From NCBI GenBank assembly GCA_963930645.1, contig CAWVNO010002549.1:937295-1001294 (forward strand): 64,000 nucleotides of DNA, given 5' to 3'. Both the position numbers and the translations under genes were made by a program. Numbering within the stretch: the first letter of the stretch is position 1; every line of letters begins with the position of its first letter. This document shows, one piece after another, positions 29,674 to 41,620 of this stretch. Under the pieces are notes generated by a model. It was given only the letters and a program-made list of their open reading frames with translations. It had not been told where the DNA came from and ran no database searches. The DNA is from Salticus scenicus (taxonomy: Eukaryota > Arthropoda > Arachnida > Araneae > Salticidae).

Positions 29674-31090
29674 ATGCCTCTAAGAAGACGAAGAAGCCAT
29701 TATCAACAGCTCACTGAGTTTGAACGAGGTCGTATAGTAGGGCTACGAGAAGGTGGGTTTTCTTTCCGCGATATTGCAGAAAGACTTGGCAGGAATGTAT
29801 CCACTGTGCATGAGTGTTGGCAGCAGTGGTCAAGGGAAGGTACTGCCTCAAGAAGACCGGGTTCCGGACTGCCACGTGTCACTACTGAGAGGGAAGACCG
29901 CCGTGTTCGGCGTATGGCTGTGGCTAATCGTACTGCGTCTGCAGCTGAAATTCAAAACTTGAGTCTATAGAGAAAACAAGGCCTGGCGGTGAAGAGAAGG
30001 CTGCAGTGGACGCACCCAGACGCCTCGTGCCATCGGGTCTGATCCTCATCAAACAAACAACCTTTTACTATACGAGCGACGAGTGGTTGTGGCCCCCCAG
30101 GCCAAAAAGGCATAGAGCACAGTTCAACGCGGAGGACCACCTGTCCACCCGACATGCTTCTCGGCCGCGCTGCCTCGTTAGTTCACCAGTCATGCTGGCT
30201 ATCCAGGGGCACCAACGCGGAGGTGAGGTCAGCCGCCGCAACTAGCTCCCCAGCTACCTGAGTAGTAGCCCGGGGGCCAGGAACCCCCCACCACAGTGAC
30301 ACAACGAACTTTTACAAATCGGTTACTTCAAGGACAGCTCCGAGCCAGACGCCCTGTAGCGTGCATTCCACTGACTCCAAACCACTGCCGTTTGCGACGT
30401 GAGTGGTGTCAAGCTAGAGATCATTGGAGGACGGAGTGGAGATCTGTTGTGTTTTCTGATGAAAGCCGGTTCTGGCTTGGTCGCAGTGATAGCCGTGTGT
30501 TGGTTAGAAGGAGGCCAGGTGAACGCCTGCTAGCGACCTGTCTGTGGCCTAGACACACAGGGCCTACTCCTGGAGTTAAGGTTTGGGGAGCAATTTCGTA
30601 TGTTATCAGGAGCACTCTCGTGGTTATCCCACGCACCCTGACTGCAAATTTGTACGTCAGTCTAGTGATACAACCTGTTGTGCTGCCATTCATTAACAGC
30701 ATACAAGATGGTGTTTTCCAACAGGATAACGCTCGCCCTCATACCGCTTTTGTAACCCAACATGCTCTACAGAGTGTCGACATGTTGCCTTGGCCTGCTA
30801 GATCACCAGATCTTTCTCCAATCGAGCACGTATGGGACATCATTGGACGACAACTCCAGCGTCATCCACAACCAGCATTAACCGTCCCTGCATTGACCGC
30901 CCAAGTGCAACAGGCATGGAACTCCATCCCACAAACTGATATCCGACACCTGTACGACACAATGCATGCACGTTTGCATGCTTGCATTCAAACGTCTGGT
31001 GGTTACTTAAATATAAACAAACATTTCACATTTGAAATGGCTCTTCTCGCCAATGGCTCTATCTGTGATCTTGAAACTTTAATCAATTAA
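29674..31090 (+). pseudogene. Tc1 family transposase, interrupted
   Basis: The gene starts at ATG 29674, about 240 bp inside the left TIR. The first part (to about 29958) encodes the N-terminal helix-turn-helix DNA-binding region, with LTEFERGRIVGLREGGFSFR and IAERLGRNVSTV. The frame is then broken by about 330 bp of foreign sequence and resumes at about 30290 in another frame, staying open to 31090. The second part holds all three catalytic residues: Asp in VVFSDESRF (residue 55 of that piece), Asp in FQQDNARPHTA (144) and Glu in RSPDLSPIEHVWD (177), so 32 residues separate the last two by my count. The protein would cut and paste the element at TA. Apart from the insert the catalytic part looks undamaged, so the disruption is probably recent. 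Confidence 0.9.
29958..30289. repeat. GC-rich insert inside the Tc1 transposase gene
   Basis: Between the N-terminal and catalytic parts lies about 330 bp that does not belong to Tc1 transposases and is much GC-richer than the surroundings (GACGAGTGGTTGTGGCCCCC, GTAGCCCGGGGGCCAGGAAC). It has no recognised reading frame, TIR or clear target duplication. A few transposase codons appear lost at the left junction. It may be a fragment of a retroelement untranslated region or of a GC-rich host transcript. Confidence 0.55.
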
Positions 31091-31180
31091 ATATGTTACC
31101 TAGACAAATGTATTGCTGAAATTTCAATACTGTACAATAATTTTTTCTTGGTGTTGGGATTTTTTTTTTCCATCAGTGTA

Positions 31181-31756
31181 TATATATATATATATATATA
31201 TAATCCTTAAGGAAAAAGTTTTCTATATTCTTAACACTAAGATAATTTATGTAAGATTGCTTTAAATAAATATTTTTGTTTCTACAATTTTGTTATAATT
31301 TTAAATGTGTAAAACACGAATCTAATGATCGTATATTAACAACCTTTGTTAATTATGGAATTTACTAATTTGATCTTTGTAAATTTATAAATTATTTTAA
31401 ATTCTTTTTTCTTTGTTCATATATCACGCCCAATCATTCAAATTAACACACCTATTCATTTTCCATTATTTAAAATGACATGCATGTGTATACATATATA
31501 TACTTCTGCATTGAAGCATTTTTAACTTTATAAATATTGAAAGTGTAAAAAATCTATCAGAATTTAATGAATCGTTTTTCATTATTAAAAAAACCAAATA
31601 TTTCAGTCGCTATAGCGTGTAATACCCAATCACATTTAATTAATTTTTTACATATACAGACAAAAACATAAATAATTTTTTTTTTAATAATGCTGCATTA
31701 TTTATTTATTTATTTATTTGAGAAAGATATCTAGAAAAATAGCTTCCATATGAATG

Positions 31757-31805
<49 letters not shown>

Positions 31806-31965
31806 GCTTCTATATGGTATTTCTAGTTAATAATTTTCATTTAAATCTGAGCTACCAGATTTGAAAGGAATATTAGTTTTATACAGTTGAATTTTCTCTT
31901 AAAAAATTAAATTTAAATTCATTAAAGGCTTCCGTATAATAAATTGCATTGATCCTTAATAACAA
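31181..31965. other. AT-rich stretch, no gene
   Basis: A long TA microsatellite lies at 31758-31801 and TTTA repeats at about 31698-31718. Nothing else seen. Confidence 0.45.
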
Positions 31966-32419
31966 AAGTTTTGTTATAATTAAACTTCCCCTATTCAAAA
32001 TAATCTAGAGCTGCTTCTATGGCTTCAAACGAAAAATAAAATCACTAGTATGTATTACAAGTGATGCACTCCGTGAATATTGAAAAAAAAAAAAAAAGGT
32101 GAAAATGTTGAAATTTTCGTAAACAGGTGGCGCTGCTCCGGTATCTAAAGAGATTTTTAAAGATTTATTCTATCAGTTTCGTTCAATATAAACAAAACAC
32201 ATTTTTGTTTGTTTGTTTGTTTGCTTGTTTTTTACAAAAACCCTGCAAAAATTGCGTTAGATATTGGGGCAGCGCCACTCAAATTTGTTTCGATTTTTAA
32301 GAGCACAAAACCCTCTAATTATTTTCATCAATAGGTGGTGCTACGCTATGCAAAATTGAAAAACAAATAAATTATAATTTCCATTAACAGGTAGCCCTGC
32401 GCCAACATCCAAAGCAACT

Positions 32420-32475
<56 letters not shown>

Positions 32476-33052
32476 CAAATTAAAATTTTTGTGTGTCGGC
32501 TGGATTAGCCGAAATTGATAGAATGAATCTGGAAGAAAGAACATCTGTTAAATTAATTTACCTTTATTTTATTTTCACAAAAAATCGGCGAAATAGTTTT
32601 AGATATTGATGCAGCGTCACATACTGACGAAAATTTTATCGCCTTTTTTTTTTTTTTTAAAGAGCGTTGAGCCATCTTTTGACGAAAATAATTATGTATC
32701 ACTGTGCTCTAAGTAAATCGAGAAAAAAAAAATGGTTTACAATTTTTACCAATATGTGGTACTATGCCAAACTCTCATGCGATTTTTGCAGATATTTTGT
32801 AAAAAATAAATAAATAAATTTTGTTCATTTCTTCTGGACTGATCGAACTTGATAGAATAAACTATCAAAAGTCGTTTTAGGTGTTGGAGCACCGCCATCT
32901 ATTAACGAAAATTGCCACTATTTTTTTTTTTTCCTCGACTTTCGCAGAGTGCATTACTTGTAATACGTACTAGTAAAATTTTGTTTCTGTAGGAGTCATA
33001 GAACCGCCTCTGAAGCTTTTTGAATAGGGAAAATTTAACTATAACAAACTTG
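31966..33052. mobile_element. TIR element with internal GGTGGCGCTGC repeats
   Basis: About 100 bp at each end are imperfect inverses: AAGTTTAATTATAACAAAAC-type ends, CCCTATTCAAAA, a GCTTCTATGGCTTC-like block and ACTAGTATGTATTACAAG next to ATGCACTC. The interior consists of diverged repeat units in both orientations around ACAGGTGGCGCTGCTCCG (32120, 32335, 32388, 32755) and the facing form TATTGGGGCAGCGCCACTC (32262, 32605, 32890). No coding capacity; target duplication not found. A poly-T/(GT)n tract at 32419-32471 interrupts it. Confidence 0.6.
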
Positions 33053-34435
33053 TATATATATGTATATATATACATATAGATATATGAAAAAAATTTACGG
33101 TTATGTTTTCACATTAAATAAAGAAATTTATATTGATTTCATTAAAAAAAAAAAAAAATAAAAAAAAAAAAAAAAAAATCTGTTACTTTTTTACAGCTCT
33201 GATAGCATCTCAACTAATTCATTTTTCGTGTTATATTTTATATTTGGTTAAATAATTACTGTTCTTACAAGCTTTAGTTAAAGCTGCATCGTTATATTTT
33301 GATACATAGACGGACATTTAAAAAAAAAGAAAAAAATAGCTGTTTTAATTAAATTATATTATTTATTGCATTTTACATAAAATAAATAAATAGATATGAG
33401 AATCCTTCAATAATTTATCATCACTGAAATAAAAAGAGAATGCGGGTTAATGCTAAAATAGACATAATAAAATTTATGTTGTACGAATTCTAGGTAAGAT
33501 AAAATAAATATAAATGAAATTCGATTAAAATTTGATTTTATATTCATTAATTCTCCCATTACTATTAACGAAATTAAAACACCTAAAAAATAGATTATTT
33601 ATTCTAGAAAAGTGTAATAGAAGTATTAAATAATAATAATAATAATAATAATAGTAATAATCTTCTTATCACTTAATCCCAAACATTTAAATAAACCTCG
33701 ATTAAATATAAAGACCCTAAAATTATAATGAAATGGCCGGTAGAAAAAAAAAAAGTAAAATATCTTATTCTTAAGAGGGATAATGAAAAAAAAAAAAAAA
33801 AAAAGCAGTTATACGTACGTAGGAAACTATAATTCTTTATATATATATATATATATATTTACATATATACATACATATAAAGAAACAACAAAAAAAGTAT
33901 GTTTACAATTCTCAATATAAACAAATATATATTTAAAGAAGTAATTATCTCGGAAAATAAATTATTATATTTATGTTATTAATTGCATCAAATGTAATAC
34001 AATGTGTGAAGTATATTTATTTTTAAGATATATTAAACATTTAACGTTAAAGCGCAGCTTTGTTTTAATTTTTATTTTTAAAGCTATGTTCTATTTTGCG
34101 ATATCAAAATCTAAAGAATTGATTTTGAATATAATAGGAAAGTAAATAAATATTTCAGAATAAAATGTTTATTATTAAAAAGTATATATTTTCTTTGACA
34201 TCGTATTGAAATTAATATATTATTTGTTATTATGATTTATTATTATTATTATTATTATTTGTAAAAAAAAAGTCCTTGTGGTAAAATGTTGGTCTTGTAA
34301 ATATCTGTCAACCATTTTATTCTTTTGGATTACTATCGATTTCGATTTATACATAATGACTGATAAATTATTGCAACATAAAAAGTTATGTATAGAATCT
34401 ATTTACAGAAAGTGAAGATAAAAGAAACGAAAAAT
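33053..34435. other. AT-rich stretch with microsatellites
   Basis: A-rich run 33143-33179, (AAT)n 33631-33659, A-run 33785-33804, (TA)n 33838-33859, (TTA)n about 34238-34260. No gene recognised. Confidence 0.5.
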
Positions 34436-34439
34436 TTTC

Positions 34440-35912
34440 CAAATAATATCCGGAAGTGGGTAAGGTGACCGGTAGCCAAGCTTGAGTGGCTTAGGCCTTC
34501 CGATTAAATTCTTTATACTTTTTTATTTTATTTGTTATTATTATTATTGTTGTTATTTATTTACTTAAGTCCCTTGGTATTCCCGAACCGGACCCTTAAG
34601 TGGGTAAGGTGACCGGGAACCAAGCTAGTGAGACTGAGACTTATTTCCCCACTTTTTTTCCCTCTTAAGTCCATTGGTTTTCCTGAACCGGACCCTTAAG
34701 TGGGTAAAGCGACCGGGAGCCAAGCAAGTGCGGCTTATTTCCCCCAATTTTTTTTCTCTCTCTCCCCTGCCATACGTCGTTGAGATAGTTCTCCACTCAG
34801 TACCACATCTAAATAGCCTACCATCAAGTATCTCATTTAACCGACCGCCCAGTTCCTCATCTAACTAATATGACATCCTGTGTTACTCGTACCCTCAAGC
34901 GAGGTCCATTGGTCCATAGGTCCATTGGGTTAACCACATAATTGCTTAGCTTAAAATTGCAATTCTTTTTCTTCCTTTCTCTATTTATCCATTTAATAAT
35001 TATTATCAACTCATTGAACTATTATTTTCTTACCAATTTAATAATATAAATATATTCTTATTTCAATGTTTTTTTATTTTTTTTATTATTAATTAATTAA
35101 CTTTGCGATTATATTAAGTAATCACTACTTAGAATCTCCAAGTTTTCTGTTTATTTATTTAATTACCAACAATTAACTTGCTTTATTGATCTTTATGAGT
35201 TTTATGCGGAAGGTGTTAGTGTAGCCATTCTTCATTTTACTTAATCAGTCAGTCAACAGCCAACCAAGTTTTTCAGAATCTCAGAATTTTCTCCCCCTTT
35301 TCTTTCTTTTTTTTTTTTTTTATTGTTTTGGTCTTTTGTCCCATGGTATTCCCGAACCGGACCCTTAAGAGGGTAAGGTGACCGGAGCCAAGCTTGGGTG
35401 GCTTAACTACCAATTCTCAATATATTTTTTTCCTCAAGTCTCTTGGTATTCCCAAATCGGACCCTTAACTGGGTAAGGTGACCGGGAGCCAAGCTAGTGT
35501 GGCTTAGTTTCCCATTTTTTTCTTCTTTCCTTAAGTCCCTTGGTAAATCCGAAACGGACCCTTAAGTGGGTAAGGCGACCGGGAGCCAAGCTTGAGTGGC
35601 TTAGCTTCCCCCCCTTTTTTTTCTAGTCCCTTGGTATTTCCGAACCGGACCCTTAAGTGGGTACGGTGATCGGGAGCCAAGCTTGAGTGGCTTAGCCTCC
35701 CCGAATCAATTCTTCATTCTTTTTTTTTGTTTACTTAAGTCCCTTGGTATTCCCGAAGCGGACCCTTAGGTGGGTAAGGTGACAGGGAGCCAAGATAGTG
35801 TGGCTTAGTTCCCCATTTTGTTTCTCTTTAAGTCCCTTTGTATTCCTGAACCGGACCTATAAGTGGGTAAGGCGACCGGAAGCCAAGCAAGTGCGGCTTA
35901 TTTCCCCCCAAT
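34440..35912. repeat. Minisatellite: nine units around CCGGACCCTTAAGTGGGTAA
   Basis: Units of about 80-100 bp begin near 34450 (partial), 34568, 34666, 35337, 35437, 35531, 35625, 35736 and 35829. Core parts are AAGTCCCTTGGTATTCCCGA, ACCGGACCCTTAAGTGGGTA and GTGACCGGGAGCCAAGC, then GTGGCTTA and a T- or pyrimidine-rich spacer of variable length. A 590-bp non-unit segment splits the array after the third unit. The core could form small hairpins (CCCTTAAGTGGG, CCGG...CCGG). Function unknown. Confidence 0.85.
34765..34965 (+). repeat. Flanking repeat, copy 1 (pairs with 36008-36200)
   Basis: Runs from CCATACGTCGTTGAGATAGT through TAACTAATATGACATCCTGT and GTTACTCGTACC to TTAGCTTAAAATTG. It follows the third minisatellite unit exactly as copy 2 follows the ninth, so array end plus flank form a larger duplicated module. 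Confidence 0.8.
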
Positions 35913-36007
35913 TTTTGTTATTTTTATTTATTTTTTAATTAAAAAACAATTTCTTTTTTTATTTTTTTTAATATTATTTCTTTCTTTCTTTCTTTCTCTC
36001 TCTCTCT

Positions 36008-36200
36008 CCCCCTTGCCGTATGACGTTGCGATAGTTCTCCGCGCAGAACCATATATAAATAGCCTGACATCAAATACCTCAATTAACCGACAGTACAGTT
36101 CCTCATCCAACTAATATGGCATCCTGTGTTACTCGTACCTTCAAGCGTAACCTCACATAGGTTCATTGGTTTAGCCACATTTTTACTTAGCTTAAAATTT
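36008..36200 (+). repeat. Flanking repeat, copy 2
   Basis: Matches copy 1 in GATAGTTCTCC, AAATAGCCT, ACCGACNGNCCAGTTCCTCAT, TAATATGGCATCCTGTGTTA and CTTAGCTTAAAATT. A TTTC/TC-rich run (35980-36010) precedes it. The short reading frames here carry no known motif. Confidence 0.8.
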
Positions 36201-37250
36201 CATTTTTTTTTCTCTTCGAGGGTGTGGCAGTGTCTGGTCCTCTTTAAAATGTGCTGCACCGTCAAGTGCTCGATAAGGTCGTTAAGCAGTCATCGGTCTA
36301 CCAACGCGTGGCAACATCCCTCCGTGGTTGCTCAAAACTGTGAATGTCCCTCCTTTTATCTCCTTTCAAGCCACACAGTGCATAGTTTTTTTCTTCATAT
36401 TTAGGCCCAGCCACTTCAAAAAAAAAAAAAAAAAACACTATGCACTACGAAAATTCTTCCTACCCCCCAGTTTCAAGAACTCAAATTCTTTTAAATATTT
36501 ATTATTATTATTATTATTAGCTCATTGATTTGTTTGTCGTTCAGCATTTTCGGTATTTAGCCCCCTCCCCCCCCCCCCTCAATAGGCCTCCTATTTCGGT
36601 GTAACTCCCAGTGCACAACTATCTACTACGGCTTTCCCTGCGATTCCCCTCTGTCCAAAATTCAAAAATTTCTTGTTTTTCTCTCGTTTTTGGCTCCGAA
36701 GCTAGTCGTGCACTTATTCAAAATTTTAAGCATCCAGGAGCGTTTCTGTGCGCCCCGCCTAGTGCAGTCTGGAGATGCGGTGTGCCGGTCGAGCATATGT
36801 GTCCAAGAAGCAGAAATAGCAACCCTGCCTTTCCTGAGCTGTGCCTTAGATGTCAATTTGTTGCCTGATACAGAAGGAGCCTGCAGTCTCCTCTGGTTGA
36901 AGATCGAAGACTGAACGAGTCATCGGACACATTCTATGTTGCGACTAGACAACTATCTGGTTGTAGACAGCTATCATGCAGTGATCTGGCGATTTTTCGC
37001 TCTGGCGGACAGTATCCAACCCGTTATGCTTGGCCGTACCCAGGCAGGCAGGACTGTCGAAAGGTCTCTGAGTCTGACTCTGAGAAGCTTTGCTCTCAAA
37101 GCTGGTAGTCGGTATACTTTTGTTCTATCAATGGTCACACTTGCCATTCTCGTAGATTCTTCCAATTTTTCTTCTAATAAAAAACAATATTTCTCTTTTA
37201 TCGACGAAGACTGCAATGAAAGGATTTTACATAATAAGAGTCTGTAATAA
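36201..37250. other. GC-richer block of unknown nature
   Basis: Base composition is visibly more balanced than the surroundings, especially 36210-36400 and 36690-37140. Several overlapping open frames of 60-103 codons occur on both strands (36126-36404, 36690-36914 and 36936-37247 forward; 36974-37258 reverse), but none shows a motif I know. It holds an A-run (36419-36436), an ATT repeat (36496-36520) and a C-run (36566-36579). It could be an old retroelement untranslated region or a non-coding exon. Confidence 0.3.
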
Positions 37251-37378
37251 ATAAGCAACTACAAAGAAAGTAAACAAATGATAACAATCCATTACACCAC
37301 AGTGTTTAGAAATGATTAACTTTAAAAGAAAACATTGAAATGCAGAAATCTGCCCCGCCCCCCCCCCCCCCCCAAAAA

Positions 37379-37409
<31 letters not shown>

Positions 37410-37990
37410 TAAAAATATAAAAAAAAACTTTACTTTTTGCTGTTGTCATTATAAAAATGTGGCGAAGCCTAGTGAGGACACGTAGTGTTAGTAGTTCACA
37501 GACGAACTTCTTCTGTCCTACTAACTCTACTGATGCCTCATGAACTTTTTCAGTGAGATTGTGCGCTTTTTGTTCCCACCGGCCATTATATCGTTCATTT
37601 ATTAAAAGTTTAAGAACTTACATCGGTATTCCCATTCCACACAATGGGTCGGATGAAGCTTAAAATGGAAGAAAAATCCCTAACATGATAAATTTTTTTT
37701 TCAATTTTGTTTTGGTTTTAAATGTTTTAATGTTTTGCTTTTCTCGTCTTAGTAGAGACCCTTTTTCAAATTATTACGTTCCAATGTAAAAGAAAAGAAA
37801 ATATTATTAGTAATTAAGAAAAAAATATGGGAAAAGGGAATAAAAAGGTGGAGGGAGAAAGGAAGAAGGAAAAAGAAAAGTAATTAGTATTTAGTTAAAT
37901 ACATTATTTCATTTCAAGAAGTTAAACTACATTTCGTACATTTTATGACATCTTTTCAACCTGTAATTGTATCGTTTACTTCTTAAGACG
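37251..37990. other. Simple-sequence-rich spacer
   Basis: A C-run, A-run and AAAT repeats follow each other at 37354-37428; a purine-rich AG tract lies at 37826-37881. No gene. Confidence 0.45.
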
Positions 37991-38310
37991 CCCTCTGTTG
38001 CGAAGGCATAATCGCAGACAGTTAGTGTAATCTCTATTTTATTTTATTTCATTTTTATGTAATAACCTACGGGGGCGGCCTAAAACTGCTAAAAACTGCT
38101 GTATAGTGGTGAGCGGTTTCTAACAAGTCTGACAAGAGAAATCCTGTTCTTTGATTGTGCTATAAAAGCTCTGCTAGAAAAGCAGTTGATGTAGTCAGAG
38201 ATCTGGCAAATCATTCAAAATGTAGCCAAATGTAAATCTTTATAAAGTCGATAAAGTATAAACAATAAAGCCAAAATTTTAATATTCAAATGGTTCTTTG
38301 TGTATATTAC
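37991..38310 (+). other. Possible solo LTR or Pol II promoter fragment
   Basis: A TATA box TATAAAAG at 38161 and a poly(A) signal AATAAA at 38264, about 100 bp apart, sit in more complex sequence (GGGGGCGGCCTAAAACTGCT, AGCAGTTGATGTAGTCAGAG). This spacing is LTR-like, but no TG...CA ends or target duplication were found. Confidence 0.25.
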
Positions 38311-38857
38311 ATTGTAGTCCGTATTTTGTCATATCATCTTTACATTTCATTACCAACTATAGACATTTAAGCATTGGTCTGGGTACATCTACCAGATTGC
38401 TAGATATGGCTATATCTAGAATGATCTCTGGCTACATCAATCACAGAGTCCCTCTTCTGTAACAGAGTCAAGACACGGGGTTTCTCTTTCATTTTAAGCG
38501 TCTTCCGAACCATTGTGTGGAGTATAAATACGATGAAGGTTCTCAAACATTTATCAAATTAAAGAAATACTGACCGGCATAAAACCTCACTTATTTTTTT
38601 TTTACAGTGTGTAGACTCGAAGTAACGAATCCTACTTTCGAATTCGACTCGTTACTCGTTACTTTCGAAACTGTATCCTGCATCACATGAATAGTATTAT
38701 CCATATGCCGCAGAGAAAAGTTCGAACATTTGTGGGGGAAGTCTGATGCTAAAGATGAGGTGTCATTATTGAAAAGAGAGTATTCAAATTTGTTCTTATA
38801 TCATTTGAATGGCGTTTGCGATTTTGTTTTAGAACAAAGAAAAATAAGTGAATTCTC

Positions 38858-38894
<37 letters not shown>

Positions 38895-41225
38895 TTAAAA
38901 TATATGATTACAGAAGTACATTCATTTACTTAAAAAAAAAAAATAAATAAATAATAATCCGTGTTATTACTTTTATAAAATATTTTTTATAACAAATCCT
39001 TTTTTTTTTTTTTTTCATGCAGAGAGATAATACGGAAACTTTTTTTATTTAATATGATCTTTTCAGCAATATATTACAGTGCTAATAGGTTCTTATGTAA
39101 TAATAGTTAATTTATTATATCAAATGTGTATGAAATATGTCATTTTATTATATGAAATATCGCCCATCTCTAGTGTGTATATTAATCTTGTTTTTCTCTT
39201 TTTTAGAGCAATGTAGAAGATTTGTAGAGCATTAATTTTAAAACAATTATCAAGTTTAAACGTTCCTTTGAAGTACCTTGAAAACTAAATGCTTTGTAAT
39301 TGCAAACTTTCTGTATGTATATAGTATGTGTATGTGTGTGAGCGAACACAATAGCGTCTAAACACTGCATTCTATTTTTTTTATATATTTATTGTATATA
39401 TTATATGTGAAGATCTCACTAAATATATAGATTTGAATGATAGAATGACTAATGTGTATATGTATGTGATTGAGTAAACACGATAGCTTACATTCGCTGC
39501 TTTCTTTTGAGCTTAACGTCACCAGTGCAAGTATTATACAGATTTGTAAAGGTTTAATACAATCTTTTTTCGAAAGAATAATAAACAGTAATATTCTATA
39601 ATAAGGTAAAGCTAGGCTAGTTTGCTCACAATTCAACAGAATGATATAAAAAATACAAATATTAATTTTTTTCTAATCTATCGCAGCACAATTTTGAATT
39701 GATCCTTCTTCTATGCATTTCCATTTTTATTTTATTGTTTTGTTGTAATTTAAAACAGCAACAGAAATAAAACCAAGAGAACTATTTTGCGCAATCTCTC
39801 CTTATAGGGTAGGAGTTATTGCGCACATGTGTGGGAGATATTGAGCTTAATTATAACTGCAGTTACATTATTAATAATAAGAATTCGCTTAAATGGCATT
39901 GCTGTAAGTTATTCGTAAACAAATATTTTTGTGTCGTACGTGGATATTTCAGTTCAATAAATTAAAAATAAATAAATAATAATAAAATAAATAAATAAAT
40001 AAATAAAAATGTATTTCAAAAATTTTTTAAAGAAAAAAATATTAAAGAAACAGAAAAAAGAACAAGACCACATAAAAACTGCAAAATAACACTAAATTAT
40101 TGGACAACACGTTTAATTTAAAATTTGGGCATTTTCTATTCATTTTGAATGGTTTCTTGTTCGCTCATTAAATCTCTCGTTGTCCACAATCGTTACACTT
40201 ATTGTATATAGTGAAGTTATCGTGCAACTACCTGCCACAAGACGACCTGCCACTGTTCGAGACGATTGCACGCCATGCGTGCAATGCATTTCCGATTAAA
40301 AAAAAAAAAAAAAAAAAAGAGGGGGAGAGGTTGCACACTGTGTGCAATGATATATGGCTAGTGTCTCGCACTTTTAAACCCATAAACCGCCCACCGTTTA
40401 CTACTTATTAAAGTTTTTTCTTCTTCTTCTTCTTCTTTTTTTTTTTTTTTTTTTTAATCTTCCACGAAAATGTTCAAAATAAAAAGTCGAAATTTAGTTT
40501 CATTTGAAATCTTCACGTTTCAACTTTAAAATCATTTAAGTTTATTAATTTATTTTATTTTATTAAAATTTGGACGGTTAAAGTCCTTAAAAAGAAGTTT
40601 GAGTAGATTGATATTTTTGCTTGCATTAAGTTTTATCGCTTTTATTTATGCAGCCGGCAGCGGCAATAAATTTGGGTTTCATAACTGTAACATTAAAAAA
40701 CTAAACAGGTACACACTGTTATTTAAATATTTTACGATAAATTTCTCATAAGCTAACATTAGCATTGGAGAGGTAAGTCCCATCAGAGTTGTGGCTTTTG
40801 TTGCACTCTCAGAAATGGATACTCAAATTTTACGAAATTTTCTTTAATTTTCACGAAACCGTTTCCAGGGAAATACTCCGAGCGATATTTCGTCCGATTG
40901 AGAAAATTACTTTCGTCACTTGTTTGAACATACGAATTTCGTCAAAAGTAAAGATACACTTTTTCATCCTAGTTTCATGATACAGAATAAAATACAAATT
41001 ATAAAATTCCCTGCAAGTTCGTTGCTTTAGACATTAAATCCTAATTGTATTTAATGAAAAAATAATTAAAACAGATCAAGCAAATAAAAGTCATTTGAAC
41101 ATTTATTTGACATCTTTGAGACTTATAGTTACAATGACTTATGTGTCATTTGATCCATATTTTTACAGAAATTCACAGAAACAAGCGCATTCAATATTTT
41201 ATAGACATAGGAGATCACAAGAATC
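38311..41225. other. AT-rich region, no gene
   Basis: Contains a palindromic patch of CGAGTAACGAGT-like sequence at about 38614-38670, poly-T 38860-38891 and 39000-39016, poly-A 40291-40318, TTC/poly-T 40417-40455 and AAAT repeats near 39964-40010. The 40200-40400 stretch is more complex (GCAACTACCTGCCACAAGAC) but unrecognised. Confidence 0.45.
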
Positions 41226-41227
41226 CA

Positions 41228-41302
41228 TGCTCGCACCGGGATTCGAAACTGAGACCTGGGAATCCAGAAGGCAGTGCCCTACCGACCGAACCACCAGGCC
41301 GG
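41228..41302 (-). repeat. tRNA-derived SINE head
   Basis: On the minus strand the sequence begins GGCCTGGTGGTTCGGTCGGT, with an A-box-like start, and contains TTTCGAATCCCGGTGCGAGC with a good B box. It folds only poorly as a tRNA, so a SINE head is the likeliest reading. AT-rich sequence on both sides may be the SINE body, which I cannot delimit. Confidence 0.55.
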
Positions 41303-41583
41303 CAAATAAACGTCATTGTAACGTAAAGTCGAAACAACACAGAAAAAAATCCAATATGGCGGTAATGAAAGCTAGCACATGCTATTGTGAGTAAACAGTT
41401 TCGTCAAATATTTGAGAGTTCACGTTTCTACTAAAATCACGTGATCGCTTATAGAAATGGTTGTCAAAAACAACGCGATTAAGCCCGAGGATGTCTGAAT
41501 CATCAAAATTGAGTATATTATTCCTGAGAGTGTGGCCATGCCACTTCTGAATAATGTTGAATTTCAGATTCTGTGAACAGTCT

Positions 41584-41620
<37 letters not shown>

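Larger units (their letters stand above)
29433..31178 (+). mobile_element. Tc1-like transposon with intact TIRs
   Basis: TIRs start CACTGATGGAAAAAAAAAAT and match over about 30 bp at both ends, flanked by TA (29431-29432 and 31179-31180). The element spans 1746 bp; without the GC-rich insert it would be about 1.4 kb. This is the best-preserved element in the window. The right flank is a TA microsatellite. Confidence 0.93.

Noticed and set aside
36611..37258. Several overlapping 64-103 codon frames on both strands
   Set aside because: No frame dominates, no motif is recognisable and no splice or start context favours one; listed only as a GC-richer block.
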